Notes: generated from the letters alone by a model not told the origin. A DNA stretch of 64,000 nucleotides from Strix aluco (GCF_031877795.1 NC_133939.1:4507698-4571697); one strand, 5' to 3'; shown: positions 1 through 14,933, numbered from the stretch's first letter. Numbers and translations: made by a program.

Positions 1-1205
1 AACAACAGGAAAAAAAACCTGTTGGATTTTCATTACTGGGCACAGAACAAGTAACAGTGGAAAGCACGATAACTAAAGGAACATGAAGTCCTACAAAATT
101 TAAGAACAGGCAGATTCTAGATTTGGAAGTTGGAGACATTCTGTTGCTTTTAAAATGGGAACCATGAGAATCAATGGTAGTCACAAGAATCCCTTAGAGC
201 CTGTTACTGAAAAAAAATGCCTTAAACCTTGCATAATCTTCAACAAATGTCCACTTCGACCTTCTCGTCTCATGTGAAGTCTTCTCTTCACCTGTTTATA
301 TTCGGTCAAAACGGAAGATAATTCAGCAGGTTTTGTAGAGGGGGTTTCCCCACAGCTAATCCCTACAAAATTTAAAGGGCTGTCCTTGACACAAACTCAA
401 TCTGTAACGAGAAGATATTCCCTGCAAATAAAATGCATTTTTTGACAAGCCAGAAGAAGCTTTCTCAAGCAGGACTTTTTGGGACTTAGTTGCCATTTAA
501 GCAAAAGGATCATAGGCGGGTCCCATACTGCTTGCACAGGTAATGCAGTGCTCAATGTTTTCCTTCTCCATTGCTGCAAATTGTGGCTGAAAGAAAGCTG
601 CAGGAGAAGAACGGTGAAATGAAAGCTGTAGTGAGCAATCCAGTAGCTAAAGTTACCTTTTAAATTTGTACTAGTGGAATCAGGATCCAGAAAATGTTAA
701 CATCAGCTGAAGCAATAATTCAGCAATAAAGTATGATCAATGGGTTTTAATCCTCTGAAGCAGATGGAGAAGACAAGCAGATTATCTCAGATGTTTTTTA
801 ATATTTTTATATTATATTTTTAACATAACCTTACACATTTTCACTTGTGAACTCACCAGGCAATTGCTGAAGAACAGGATTAAGATACAACCACTTTCAT
901 CTATCATTAATATCATCAATGTCGGAAATTAGATTTCATTCCCGAGCTGATAAAAGTTTAATAAAAAAAAAATCACCAAGACTACTTTAGAGAATTCTAT
1001 GAAATACTAAATTAAAAACATTACTCAACAGCCTGTTCTGTAATACATGAGTTTAACAGATATTTCAAAGTCTCTCTCAGTTACATTAAAGAAAGTATGC
1101 AGTCAACTACAATCAAAGTTAAAACAAAAAAAGTGCCTCTGATCTAAGGATCATTATTCCAGACCTGTTGTGAATCAGTGAAAAGGAGAGTAGCAAAGGA
1201 CATAC
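1..1205 (-). other. ARMC8: ARMC8 intron 3, partial
   Basis: This is the left end of the window, downstream of ARMC8 exon 3 on the minus strand. I searched it for the next conserved ARMC8 exon (residues after the GAVP segment) and did not see it, so that exon probably lies off the left edge. The stretch is AT-rich. It holds a 7-bp inverted repeat with an all-A loop at 3-24 and a possible unconserved terminal exon at 397-586, discussed under findings. Nothing else is recognisable. Confidence 0.7.
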
Positions 1206-1277
1206 CTTGGAACTGCTCCCAAAACAATCAAGTTGGCTTTTTGTTTGTTGTTTCCAATTACAGCATTTTTCATATCT
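1206..1277 (-). CDS. ARMC8: ARMC8 coding exon 3 (partial gene)
   Basis: Seventy-two bases encode residues 42-64 plus two bases of codon 65. They read [20 protein letters not shown] followed by AVP, which is identical to human ARMC8 as I remember it. The acceptor is a TTTACAG at 1278-1284 and the donor GTATGT begins at 1205. The first base completes the isoleucine codon split across the junction with exon 2, so the frame agrees exactly. The segment begins the armadillo helical repeats of this scaffold subunit of the GID/CTLH ubiquitin ligase, which also binds alpha-catenin and HRS. The next exon is outside the window. It is separated from exon 2 by a 13.7-kb intron. Confidence 0.95.
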
Positions 1278-4200
1278 CTGTAAATCCAGAAAGAAAAACA
1301 AACCCTGGTAAATTATGCTGAGGTACTGAGGGCTTAATCTATAGAATTTACTATTTCCATGAAGGCTTATCAAGTAGTCTTCCACATGTCCATGCTGCAT
1401 CTACAGGACTGAGTAGTGCTTCAGGGCACAGTTTCCACAGCCCACAGATGAATACCCCAGAGCTCTGGGATTCCATTACATCCCAGCTTAAGGAAGTAAG
1501 CAAAAACCCAAACTATCTCACATGCACACCAGACATGAAGTAGTCTCATTATTGAGGAAAACTAGATATACTGGTTCTTCGTGCCCATATATTCACTAGA
1601 CTTCTAAAAGGGAAAAACAACTATTGGTTGGGAAATCAAATGTTGATAATTTAAAATATTAACTGAATATTCTACTGGGTGCAGGAAAAGACAAGCTGGG
1701 GAAAAAAAAAAAAAAGCAACAAGGGACTATCACCAGTCTCTAGAAACCAGGCTTTCACTCTCCTCTTCACCACAGGCTTCCTTTTCTGAATTTCAGCAGG
1801 ATACCTGAACATCTGTATGTCAAAACCCCAGGAAAAAAGTGGAAACAAAAGCATTTTCCTGCCTGAGAGTCACTGCAAGGTTAAATACATTAAAGACATT
1901 CATACTATGGTAAAGGAACAAGGGAAACATTTTGGAAAGAGGACACTCATTGCACACGAAGAAGTCCTATGAAAACATGTGGTTTGCAACCTTGTTGTTC
2001 AGAAAATTGCTTATTGTATCTGAAAAAACATCACCACCTTTTTAAGACTTGTTTTTCTTCATGTGAACATATTGAATATATATGAACATCCAGAGAATCT
2101 GAAAGCAAGCTAGCAATTTATGACCAGTTTCAGAAAATAAAAGATGGACGCATTTCTACACGTTTCTAAGAAACTTTCTGGTTGTAGGGGCCTTTGTAAG
2201 AGCAGAGAACAAAAACAGTCCAAATTCAGATAATTCTTTATCAACAAAACCCAAAATTAGATTGATTATAGTGTTAGTAGTTGCAAAAATTATAAATTAA
2301 TCATTGGCTAACTATGCCCATAACTCATTCAAATAATTTGGGAGCTTCAGTGGTTGCTTTAAGTTAGCAGGTTTTCTTGCCACTGTATCACTGTTTCACC
2401 TGCCATCCGCAAATTTTAAAGAACAGGGCTACTCTAAATCTCTTAAGATCCATCCTGGCCTTCATGAAGGCTACACAGTCCTCACATACCCACTGAACAT
2501 GCAAATTCCACTGCAATAAGCAGTTGTTGCAAGCATTAAACTCACTTCATTAGTCATAAAAAACTTCTTCGCCAAGACAGGACTGGCATAAACAGAACCT
2601 TTGTAAACCTCAGTTAGTAAAAGGTCACTGACCGTTCTTCCTGAAGTGTTTCTCCACGCGACTCACTCTCCTGTTGCATACAGTTACTGGGCCACAGAAG
2701 AGAGCTCTAAGAATTTTGAGCAAATGGAGGCTGTCTAACTTCTCAAGTTTGGCTGGTGATCTTGGAGCTCCAACAAGGGAGCAGCATTAAAAGCAGCTAA
2801 ATGCTGAACTGCAGTTCTGTGTATCTCTTAATGCAGGCAGAGTTAGGAAACTATTTGACTTGTCAAGCGAGCCATTACTTCACAGGAATCTGCCTACCCA
2901 GAACACAGTTTTACACAGCTGAATACCAGCAGAAAATGTTGGACCTTTCTGTTATATCTCCCGTAAGTTTGGTAACTTTACACCACAAGACAGGAGATAG
3001 AGGAGAAAGAGCAAGATCAGAAGACAGCCTAAGCTGGAAGCCCAAGAAATTAAAGGAATGGACTTGAAGATTTCACTAAATTCAGAAACAGAACTTCAGT
3101 GGTTTCTATGCTGAACGCTTGATATGAAAGTATCCTGGGTCATTTTTAAAGGCTTTTAAAATACAAGAGTCAGTCCAAAACAGTGGCAGAAGCAATGAAC
3201 AGATGTCTCAAAAGAATGGAAGCTGTACCAACAGATATACTAGGTTCAGGTACTAAACTGCTCAGGGCACTCTAGGACTTCTAAAAAGGCTACCTCTCCC
3301 TGTGATCCTTAGGCACCAGCTCTCAAAGTAATCAGAAAGGCCGCATCATATCATGTACCTGTGAAAGCATCTTGAGAAGCTAAAAGAGAAGGCATTTGCC
3401 AAGCACTCTGAAGAATTAACAGATCTTGGTGACGTTTTAATGCTCTGGCTCAGGTGATTTTACACATTATTTTGTGTTTAGGAGAAAAAAAATCCCAAAC
3501 AAAACAACAACAAATTTATGACTCCTGCACCAACTCCACAATAGAACGGCTTTGCTAACCTTATAACCATTTAATATGTAGTAAGTACTGCCTATTAGAA
3601 TTTGATTTAGAGACCCTTTCAGAAGTGGCAGGAACACGGCGAAGTTCCATAACACTCAAATTGAGAGACAGGACTCAGCAAAGATCGCCGTGTTTGTGTG
3701 CATTATGCCTCAGCACTCCCAAGTCCATGCCATGCTTATCTTCAAATTTGCCACTTACAGAAATGAACCTATTCAATACACAGGAAACAGCTGGATATGG
3801 AAATAAGAATATCCTTAAAATGCCATAATCCATTGTTGAATAATAGTAGACTCATTTTCTTTCATTTATTATGAAAAACAATTGATTCCACACTGCATTT
3901 TATGGAGATTTTCCTGATAAGAAACCTAATGTTGTAAGTAAAATACCACCGTGCGCTGTCCTAGTCTACCAGGTCCTTGGTGAATCATGCACCTTGGAAA
4001 AACTGAGGGCAACTCCCTTATTTGAAAACGTCCTCTCCAACAAGTTTGAGCTTGACTGATTTCAGATCCAAGATGACATGAGATTCATCCAAGGAAAAAA
4101 AAGCAGTGAAGATCACTATCTTCTACAAGAGGTAACAAAGAAACCTCACAAATCTGTATTCCAAAACTGGATACCCACTTTATTTCCAAATGTCATGCAC

Positions 4201-7200
4201 ACTGCTCCCATTTCCTACTGTGAAAAGGAGTCCTTGAAACAAGGAAGAGGAAACACCAGCAAAAACACAATTACAAAGAGATGACAACTTCATGAACTAC
4301 TAGTCTATGATTCTAGGCCTAATCTGTGAGAAGACCATGATCCAGAAGAGGGAGATACACAGTTTTTCAATGCTCAGCTCCAAGCTCCCAGGCAGGTTAT
4401 CAACCCTACTGCCAGGCAACAGCACCATGTAAACAGCTTCAGAAGAAAAATGCAGATCTTACATGTACCTAGTACATTCCAGCACTATTTACTCAGCCTC
4501 ATAAACATAGCTTTCTATAGAGCCAAAAGATGAACCAGGAAGCTTTCATATGACAGAGGTCCTAAGATGCATTTGAGGTTTGTGTTTTTTGGTTGGTGGT
4601 TTTTTTTTATATCCTGTGCATTAAATCTTACAGCTTAGATCCAGACTACATTCAACATCATTTAAAGAAATAACCTGAATTACAATAATTTTAATGCATA
4701 TATTTAAAATCTTGATAGCTGATATCTATGCCTACATTTACTACAAAGCAATAAAGTAATTTATGTGAAAAAACTTCCCAGTAGGATAATATAGGCTGCC
4801 AACAATAAAATATGGCAAAGAGATCCTAGCTAAGTGCTTAGAAATATTGCTTCCTGAAGTGCTAAACCAGCATTTATTGCTTCTTAAAGAAATAAGAACA
4901 TAGCTTCATCAGTTCAATCCTTTGACCACTCAGTTCTAAGTTACAAAACAAACTAGAGACTGGAAAAGCAGAAAGACTTATTTTCTTACTACAAACTCTA
5001 GAAAAGAGGAAAAAAATTATCAGGTGAGGTTTATCAGCTCTAGCAATCCTTGTAACACAGCAATCCAGAAGCAATCAGTTCAATTAATTAGCTATAAATA
5101 AAATGCAATACATGCTAGTTTGGTAAGTGTGTTAGCACAGCATGAGTGTTTCAAATATTTTAGGAGCACAAAAAAAATCTAATTTCTATCCAAATGAAGC
5201 TCGACAAGAGTTACAAGAGGAACTATTCTGCCAGTTGTGTATGAAGTTAATGCTTAATGTGTATTGTTTAAAGGCTCCAGATATAGTCCACTTCAGATAA
5301 GCAAGAAGCAATATTAAATATAACAATTTGCAAGTAAAATATGGCCTTTAAGTTTTAATGATTCCTAGCCAATAAACATTAATATTATGAAATGTCTAAA
5401 TCCTGAGAAAATTAGCATTCTAGTCTGTCAATATACATCATTATTGTAGAAGCAACTTAAGATGCTGAACTTTGTTCTAAACAGAAATTACTGAAGTTCA
5501 ACATCTTCATGAAGTTGATTCTAAATTTGGGACTCCTCCCGCAAACCCACCACAAGTGTCCAGTAGTTAGCATGCAGCTCTCTGAACTTCCCCGTTGAGA
5601 AAGAACAGAGCTCTCAAGCATCCCTAGCCAGCCCCCACGCCTGCACCTCTTCTGCAAAGGAGATCACGAGAAAGCAACACGGATACATGGACTCATCAGT
5701 GAGAATTTGGTTTTACCTACATTTTTAAATACAGTAAACCAAGCACAAACATAACAAATTTTAAAATTCTGATCAGAAGCCCTGGAGCTCTCCTATGTCA
5801 CCTTCCAGCAAAGCAACACAAAAGACCTTGAAATAAGTTAGAGTGACTTGATGAGGAAACAGCAATAGGAACTACACAGGAGAAAATAAAAAGCCTGCAT
5901 GATATTTTCTCATCTCGTGTCTTTTGAAAATAGAGTAGGTAGCCACATTTGAGAGGTTCCTAGACAGAGAAGGATATCAAATATCAGATGAACAACAGAA
6001 GGAAAAGTAGTCCTAGACACTTCAGGCCCATGCTTTCACTTTTAGTATGAAATAGTTACAAGAGATTCCGAAACAATTACGCACGCAGAGGAAGCATCCA
6101 AAACAATGCATTGTCAGACTAGATTTATCTACCAGAGGCCTATCAAAATTACAATAGAATGACGCAAAGCATCATTCTGAAAAGGTTTCTGAAAACTCAA
6201 AATGCAAATATCTAAAAAGCAAAGGTAGCTGATACAAGGTCATAGCTCAAATAAAAACTGTCTGCCCCAACTTCAGGAGAGTTTCTAAGTTTCAGTATCA
6301 TATAAGCAAATGGTACCTGGACTGGCTGGACTCAAGTCAGAAGCTAACTGTGGAGCTAAAGGTTTGACAGTTATGCTTCCTACAGCTTTTTCCTCCTCTT
6401 CCTTCTCCCCTCCTCCCACTGTCCCATTTTTATGGACAGATGCAAAACAATCAACAACAGGAATTAATGACAAATTTTGCATGTTAAAATGTCCATCATT
6501 ATTCTGACAAAATTAATTTCTAAGATGGACACTACTACAGTTTGAATATCTGTTAATTACCAAACGAGTTCCTTCCCACCCCTTCAGCAGCAAACATGTT
6601 TGTACTAACATGATTACTAGTCCAACCAAGTGAATGTGAAAAACTCCTGCCAAATCAAGCAAACCACAGAAATCATTAACCTTAAAAATAAGCTGATTTA
6701 TCATCAGGTTGGGCAGAAAAGTTTCAAGATTTCTAACCCCATTCAAAAAGTAACAGTTGATACAAAGAAAAAGATGATTTTACAGGAAAGAACAAAGGAG
6801 TACACAGAGACACTGTTACTCAACTTGTTTTGAGTTTTAACACTTAGAAACTGTTACACAATTAACACACAGCGCAAACTAAACAAACTCAACATTTAAA
6901 CAAAGAAACCCTAAATCCATGGGTGTTCCCAATCCTAATTCTGTACTCTCAGACACCGCATAAAATCCAAGTGCTGTAGAAAAATAGCATATGGCTATAA
7001 TTACAGCAATGCAGAACAGTAGAATTTAACATACATCATGCTAAAAGAGATCATTTAATCCAATTTGTCCATATCACAAATCCACAGAAACTGCTTGAAC
7101 TATCTGAAGTATCCTCTTTGGAGAAGCAACTTACCTTGTCACAAGTTTTCTTGCCAAATAGAAAGGTAAGTGGTTTCAATGATCCATACCTGTAGTTACA

Positions 7201-10200
7201 AATATTTATACCTTATTCCTACCCTGAATCTATCCCAGTTTCCAGTACTTCTCTTGTTCTGTGTGTGTGAGACAGACTGAAGAAACCTCTCATACCAAGC
7301 CTTTACTGCCATGTAAGAGCTTATGTCAGCCAACTCACATGCTAGCCTTCTGTATCAACCTTAACAACTTAAGCTCTCCATGTTTTTGCCTGCAGTTTCA
7401 ACTCAGGTTCCTTTCAAATCTCTAGGCTGACTGACAAAATGGGAGATGCTGCTTTTCCCACCTCTCTCATGTTTTATATGAGATTACCAAACAACAGAAA
7501 AATTGCCTGCTCAACTTTAAGAATGATGTAGCTCAAATTTAAACTGCTTGAAGTCAGTGGAGGATGGGCTAGCTTTTATTATGTAAACTTTTAAAACTAA
7601 AAAAACCAAAACCACACAAACCATAGCTAGAGCTCTGTATTATCAGCATTTCAATTTCAGCACCAATCTCTGCTATTTAAATAAACTAGGTCATAATGGC
7701 ATAGAACTATCCAAAGAGAGGTGTGGGGAAAACAGCTGCAGTTCAACAGAACTCTCAGAACCTGAGAGATCTCCTGCTCTGTGACACCAGATCAGCAAAA
7801 TACTTTTTTCACAGCTATCCTGAAACAGCCAAACTACATGAAAAGAACAGCCTTCATCACTGTCGCTTCAGGTGTATGTCCCAAACCATCACATGTAAGT
7901 AACTGTTACTTTTTTTTTTTTAGATGTCTCTGTTCCCACCCTCCCAAGAATATCCCCCCCGCCCCCCCCCCCCCCCCCAAGAAGTAGTGCCTGTAGCATT
8001 AGTAGCAAAGTAGTGGCATTTAGCTGTGCATCCCACAGTTGAAGAAAACATTAAATGAAATTTCATTAAGCAAAGAGGCATCCTGTAACACTGCATTTTC
8101 TGGAACTATTTTTCACTCACTGTCTCTTGATTTCAAGTTCTTTTTGTCCATTCTCCCATTTTATGCCCACCACTCATTATCGAGAGAATGCTGTCCACCA
8201 CAAGTCATTCACATTGCGAACTCTTAAGTTTCATTCAGTACAGGAAAATACCTTAAAATGGCCTTCCAGCACCTGCTTAGCTGATTTCAGATGTGAGCCT
8301 ATATTTTGACACTCTGTCCACCTCAGCTTAAGCCAGCAATCACTGAAGGATCACCAAAATCTGTTAATTTGACCTAGCTACTACCCATTAGATTATTACA
8401 ATCTAAAGTCTTGGCAGCGTGAAAGTACAGCCTCAGGTTTTTAGTTCCAAATAGCTATCAGCTAAGATGATATACTGGCTTCCATGTGCTTTAATCATGC
8501 CTAAATTTCTTTTTTAAATGGGTGTTAGTAAGTGCTCACTAGGACAGAAACTCCGTAAGTTATCTATATCCAAATATACTCTCTCATTCTATGTATGGGG
8601 GAGTTACTGAACATTTCAGACAATGCATGTTTGAAGTATGTTTTAGCAACTAATTTTACCAGCTAGCCTCTCTGCTACTTTACAACTCCCAAAGAATAAA
8701 AATTCAAAAATCTCAACACATTTAAATTATCAGTTCAGCACCAGTAACACAGCATACATACTGAAATCATTTTAATCATCTGGTAGACAAATGAATTGGT
8801 AAAGAGGGTTCTGTCCTTTGAATGTTACCAGAAATGTCAACCTTTACAGGGAGCCAGCCTAAAAGAACATAGATCCATACCGCAAACTGAAAATGAGCTT
8901 GTTTTGCAAAGTAAGTAAATTCAATTTTTTTAATGCCGAATCCAATCAATTTGAATTGGCAGCTTAGAACCAAAAAAAAAAATTAAATCAAACTCCAAAT
9001 ATTAAGAATCACAAACTCAGTAGCATTGCTGATTCTTTGGCACGCATCTCAGGCCCAACCTCTAATTCAGTCTTAACACCCCACACACACCCGCAAAGGC
9101 TGTGACGACTACTTCTCCCTCAGACGCCTGCTACATTTTGCTCTTCTTTACAGGCAACCACCTCTCCTCTGCATTTGTCTAACTGGTTAATAAAGTTCAG
9201 TTCAACTCTTAATGACCTCAGAGTATTCAACTGTGCTCAGCTTGAATTTTGCCACTTCTAATTCAGACCTCAAGACTTTTGTGACCAACACTCACTCGAT
9301 TTTCTCCAGCTACATCAGCTAGCCTGATAGAAGTTGTTTCTCCTCTCACATCCTACCTACAGCTTGATACCATCACAGAAACAGTACCACTACTCTAAGG
9401 CTGGCATCAAGAGAGGGATTTTGGAGAAAAGTGGCTTCATGCCCTTCTGAAAGGCAGCACTGAAACAGATTCATTAATCATAAATCCTCTCTCACAGGCT
9501 CAGAGTGGCAACTGCAAGGCTTGAAATATTAAACAACCCCATTAGGCTGAAGACTGCTAACCAAATATATTAGGTATACCTAATTTCCTGAAGTTTAGCC
9601 CACCTCTAAATAAGAGACCAGAAGTTACAATGCATAACAATTTACTTGTGAAAAATAGTACTATGGATTTGTATTTTTGCTGCATTATAAAGCAAGAACA
9701 AAAGTGAGAGAGTATCTTATTCTATGACAGGAACACGCTTTCTTCCTATTGCATCTTCCTCTCTTCCTTCTGTAGCTACACTACTCTTCCCTCTGACTCT
9801 ACCACACCTATTATAGTGAAAACCACTCTTCACAGAGCACTAAATTCTCAAATGATGTCTGAGGCCTTTCAATTGCATCTTCTATCACTATGAAAAGCTT
9901 GTCTAGCTATTAGATTCCTCAGCTTACCTCTTCAAAGAGAGAAATGCAACAAATGGAGTAGTGCTCCCAGCACCCTCTCAGCATCACCTAAACCTGCTCA
10001 AATTTCTGTCAGATTCCGCAAGCTAAAGAATAAGGCTTTCCACTCCCAAGCCACAAAGAGCCTATCCTGCAGTTCACAAGGTATCAACAGAAGAGACTCG
10101 GGACGCTCTTCCCCCAACACATGAATGACACTGCACAAAAACAATGCTTCAAAGAATTACATCACTTGTCCTTAGCCAATTCGACCTCAAAGTTCCCTAC

Positions 10201-13200
10201 TGCATCTGAAAGAATATGCATTTACTACTAAGTATTGTCTAGGAGATAACAGAAGTGATCAAAAATGTACCGAGGCAAAGTATAACAGGAACAATCCTCT
10301 ACGGACTTCTCTGTTTCCACAGAGCCATTCTGGTGAAAACTGAAGCAAGGGAATATGCAAAGAACAAAATGTGGCTCCTGCAGAAAATTTAGGTTCGGAA
10401 GTAAGTACCCACTGAGAGACTGAAAATGGGATTGCATATGTTCGGGATGCACGATGTGAAAACCAGTGCTGCGCGTTATTTTGTCTTAAAGCACGTTTGT
10501 TTAACAGGACATGAAGAACAAGAGGCAGAAGTAGCTTCTTCATAACTGTCTGAAGGGGGTACCTGTTGCTCCGTTAGAACTGAGATGGGAATTTCTTCTC
10601 TTCCCACTCCATGAAGCTGCCTCTTGTATTTCACACGGCTTTCCCTGCAGGCGTGTGTGGAACACTGCACTGATACTCATTTCAACTGCCATAGCTGAGA
10701 AATGCAAGACACTACTATACAGTCATCTAAACACGCGCCTGGAACATTTTTTTTTCAAATCCAAGAATATATAAATGAAAAAGTTGGATGTAAAAAACAC
10801 ACACTGTGTGACCACAGAAGAGGTACAACAAGATAGGTTCCATGAAAGCAGTGTTACTACTTAAAGTCTAAGGGGGATGGTTCGCTTTGTGACTATCTTC
10901 TGGTATCCTCTGTTTGAAGAAGGCAGAAACCAGCAAGCAGTACAAAATATCTTCAGTCAATGCAAGTATAAGTCCATTGTCCCTTAGAGGAGCTTTTAAC
11001 ACATACCTAACTTTACGTGCAAGAACCTACCACAAAGGTAAGCCCAATTATATCTCGGTTGTACTGAAATGGCGGTTTCAGACTCTTCAAATAAAACTGA
11101 GCACAACCACTACCCACTGCAGCACTGTCAGTCTAAGTCTGCAGGGACCCTAGAAACATAACTGTCAGATTCAAAGTGGTCCACAAGTTCCCACCTGTAT
11201 GCCTACTATTATACTTTCCTTATCAACATCATCAGTTCTGTAACACTCAAAATCATACCGTGTAGAAAACATATATAAATCAAATTAAATATACTGCATA
11301 GATCTGTACCAGTATTCCCACCACAGCACACTAGACATGCTGCCTGGGAAAAAGGAAGATACTGTAGATATACACTTTGAAACTGGTTCTTCAGTACCAA
11401 ACGCTGTTTCTATAGGATGTTTCTTTCATTTTCCTGAGAAATAAAATGCTCACACAAGTTTGGAAAATGCTTGTCTAGTAACTGCAGCTGGCTGGATAAG
11501 CACATCCATAAAGGACAGAAACAGCAGTAGCATAGGAATTCTCAGCACACCACAAAGATGATTATTTACAAGCCTTAAAAGATGACACCCTCTGACTGCT
11601 GAGGAGCAGCCTGATGAGAAACAGTTGGGACCCTGAGTAAGCCAGATTTGTCAGAAAGAATGCTCCTTTCAAAACCAGCCCTTGAAATGGAATTACATAG
11701 CTCTCCGTAAAATGACAGATTGCCTCTTTTCAAGACATCAGGCTAAATGCAAGCATGACAAAATGTCTCTTAAAGCCCCTGACCAGCAAATAAATTAGAG
11801 GACAAAAATAAGTATCATAGTCTAAGGATCACCACCCAGAACTGGTTTCTAAAAAAAAAATAAATACTGCCACACTGCAAAGCACATGATGATGTTGCAG
11901 CAACCATCTTGGGACAAATGAAGCTCTTGTAACACAGCAGAAATTTACAGAGCTATCTATGTTCTGCTCCTCTGCCAATAATGGCAAAATATTTAAGAGA
12001 ACTTCTGAGAGAACACAGTATTTAATCCCCTACAACACCTCTCTGAGGTAGTCTATGCACTGTCAACACTAAATGTATTTGATAGCTGCACACCTGACAC
12101 TAATGCTGACCTTGCAGAATGCAGTCAAAGCATATTTGAGAAAATCTGAACTGTAGAACAATATGTAGATGAAAGGTTCAGAAGAGCACCTAAGCAGACA
12201 CAAAGCAAGCACGTAAGACCTCTCAAGCATAAGCATGGCCAAAATGTACAGTTTACATTTGCAGAAGAAAACTACTATATTAAGCTTGTCCATTTATAAA
12301 GACAGTAAATAGAAAGGTAAATATATACACTGCCATATAAATGCGGGTGTGAAGATGTAGCCTTGCACACTTTAAATAGTTTGCTATCAGGTACAGTGAA
12401 AGGCAGTAGTCATCCTTGTAAGAATCTCAACATTTCAAATCCTGAACTGAAATTCATGATTTATTGACAATTCACCCCTTCCTACCTATTATCAATACCC
12501 AGATGAACATGATAGAAATTACAGGAACGGAAGTTCTGCGGAAAACTTGACATTCTGAAATAAGATCAGCAGAACCACGTGCAGCAGTACCAGGCAAAAG
12601 GGAAATGGTTTCTATTTTCCCATGAGGAGGAGAAGGAAAAAGCTCCTAGCCAGGTAAGACTTCACTGTCTGGACAAAGAAGATTCTGAACACAACCTCTC
12701 TGACAATTCATGGGAAAGAAGGGAAAAGAAGAGATTTGGTCATTTAAATACTTTCAGAATATGTAATTAAAAGCTTTCTCAAGTTACAAGATGACAACTG
12801 GATTGGCATGATTTTCAAGTTCAGGAAGCATTTAGCTATATTTTACCTTTATCAAACCTCATTATGGTTTGCATTAAAATTAAAAGGATGCAATTCAAAA
12901 AAGCCCCAAAGCCAAGTTATTCATAACATATGAAGAACAGGACTATCGTAACTTAAGACAATCTGCAAAAATAAAGCATCTTAAGACAGCCTATTTTCTG
13001 ATCTTTGATATTCATACAGTTCCATCAATCAAAATAAAAAAATCTAGATCATCAGTATTTTCAGCCAGGATACAGGAGAAAAACCTGCACATCTTAGGAA
13101 CCAAAGATTTTCAGCAAAGTATGCAGAGTATCTGGTAAAGCTTCTGACAGACACTTCTGGTGGAACTTCAATCCTCTTCTACTCCACCCCAAATATCAGT

Positions 13201-14933
13201 ACATTCCAACTTCAATACCTCTTCAGATACCCTGAAGTCAAAGGAAGAAGGGTAAAGCAGTATGCTTCTGCCTAAAGAGAATCTTGGACTGACAGACATT
13301 TTTTATACATTCACTATTCTAAATTCTATTTTTACATATACACTTTTCTAAATGGGACTTTTTCACACCCATCCACCAATACTCAGAAAATAACAAATCT
13401 ACCACATAGGATTTGCTCAATGTCAGGAAAGACACACTCTCAGAATCAGGATTGTAAGCAGCACATCGCAAGTATGGTTTATCATCCAAATCTGTCCTTC
13501 CAAAGTGACTGAAATAAATTCGTATTTTCTTGTCTTTAAATGCAAGAAAAGCATCTCAGCATAGAACCCGCTGACATCCATGGACAAGTTGAAGAATTTC
13601 AGATGTTAGCTGAGACAAAGACACTGCCTTAAATTTTTTGTTTCTGGTAAATCAGTTATACTTCAAGAGATTTGGATAACACCTCAAAAGATAGGGAAGG
13701 GATTACCAAGGGTTGTGGGTTCCAGACCTCTGAACAAGAAAGGAGAGCAGGGAGGGAACACCACCCAGGGCTCAGAGCATCTGCCAAGGAGAAAAGAGGG
13801 GCTCAGTCAACCCACTTAGACACAGCATGAGACACATCCTCGTCCCTGGGACCATCACACCAGCCCTTATGAGTAGTGGACTAAGAAGGCCAAGGCGGGG
13901 AAGAAAAGCCAGACTCTCCCCTCCAGGGAAGAGTTAAGAACCTGTACATTGTTACAGTGGTGTACCAGAAGATTTGATGTAGGTAAGGGAGTATTTCAAC
14001 CAATAGTTTCCAGGACAGTTTTATCTACGTTGTGTTTTTCATGTATTTCAATGCGACACTAATTCTGATACGTTGCCCCTGGGACACCTTCTGGAATAAT
14101 TTTTTTCATCTGCTGCTGGAAAACACCTCAGACTGTCCTAAGCAACCCAGGCAACATTCTTGGCTTTTTCATCCACTTGGTCCTCCGATGTCTTCTGACA
14201 TTTTGCTACATAACCACAGCCAGCAAGCTACTGGTAAACCTGAAAAGGTCCGATTTCACCACCAAATGTCAGTCCTGGGCAAGGACTTCTTTGCTACGTT
14301 GCTGTGTGGTTATAATGGAAAGCTTACAGCCCAAGGGGAGCAAGAAAACAACTAGATCTTTTCACCAGCTTTACCACCTATTCAGCAGGGCAAGTCATCT
14401 ACTCACTCTTTCAGTCATTACCCCTTATCACTGGCACACAACAGAAGTACTGAAATATAATTTGCATCCAAATTCATTTCTGTGGAAGCATTTTCTTTCA
14501 GCTTGCAGTTCCCATCGGTGAGATAGAAGCCATGCATTAAAAAAAAAAGCCAACATTCAGGCAGAGCAGCAGGGGAAAAAGTAAGATGCAGGTACACTGA
14601 CTTGGCAGTGGAATAAGACAAGAGTCTCAACTGACCTCGAAGAGGAGCAAAAGGTGGGTAAAAGGAAGAAATGTATTAAGAAAAAATATCTGAATGCTCA
14701 CAGAATGTTTAACCTCATTTCTGGCAACAGGGAGGCTGCATTATGAACCATATGCACTACAGAGAGATAGTCTGCTAAAACAGTACTATCATGTTTGCAT
14801 TAAAATTTGCCAACAAGATTTCTCAAAAAAAAGACAGAAAGAGCTTCTTGCCCTTGACATACAACTCTAGTGGAATTCAAGCAAACCTAGCCTATGCACA
14901 ACCAACAGCCCCAGTGTGTTTCAGATGACTTAC
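1278..14933 (-). other. ARMC8: ARMC8 intron 2 (13.7 kb)
   Basis: This long AT-rich intron lies between ARMC8 exons 2 and 3. I looked for nested genes, RNA genes and recognisable retroposons and found none I can support. All open frames inside are short, unconserved in appearance and without splice context. Notable low-complexity items are an A-run near 1699, a T-run near 7911, and an almost pure C tract of 25 bases at 7954-7978. A slightly GC-richer unique stretch at about 13.69-13.95 kb could not be assigned. Confidence 0.75.
7954..7978. repeat. Poly-C tract, 25 bases with one G
   Basis: A run of C broken once by a G at 7961, about 43 bases downstream of a T-run on the same strand. It lies deep in ARMC8 intron 2. 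The opposite, transcribed-sense strand is therefore G-rich and could form a G-quadruplex. Length in such tracts is often misjudged in assemblies. Confidence 0.9.
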
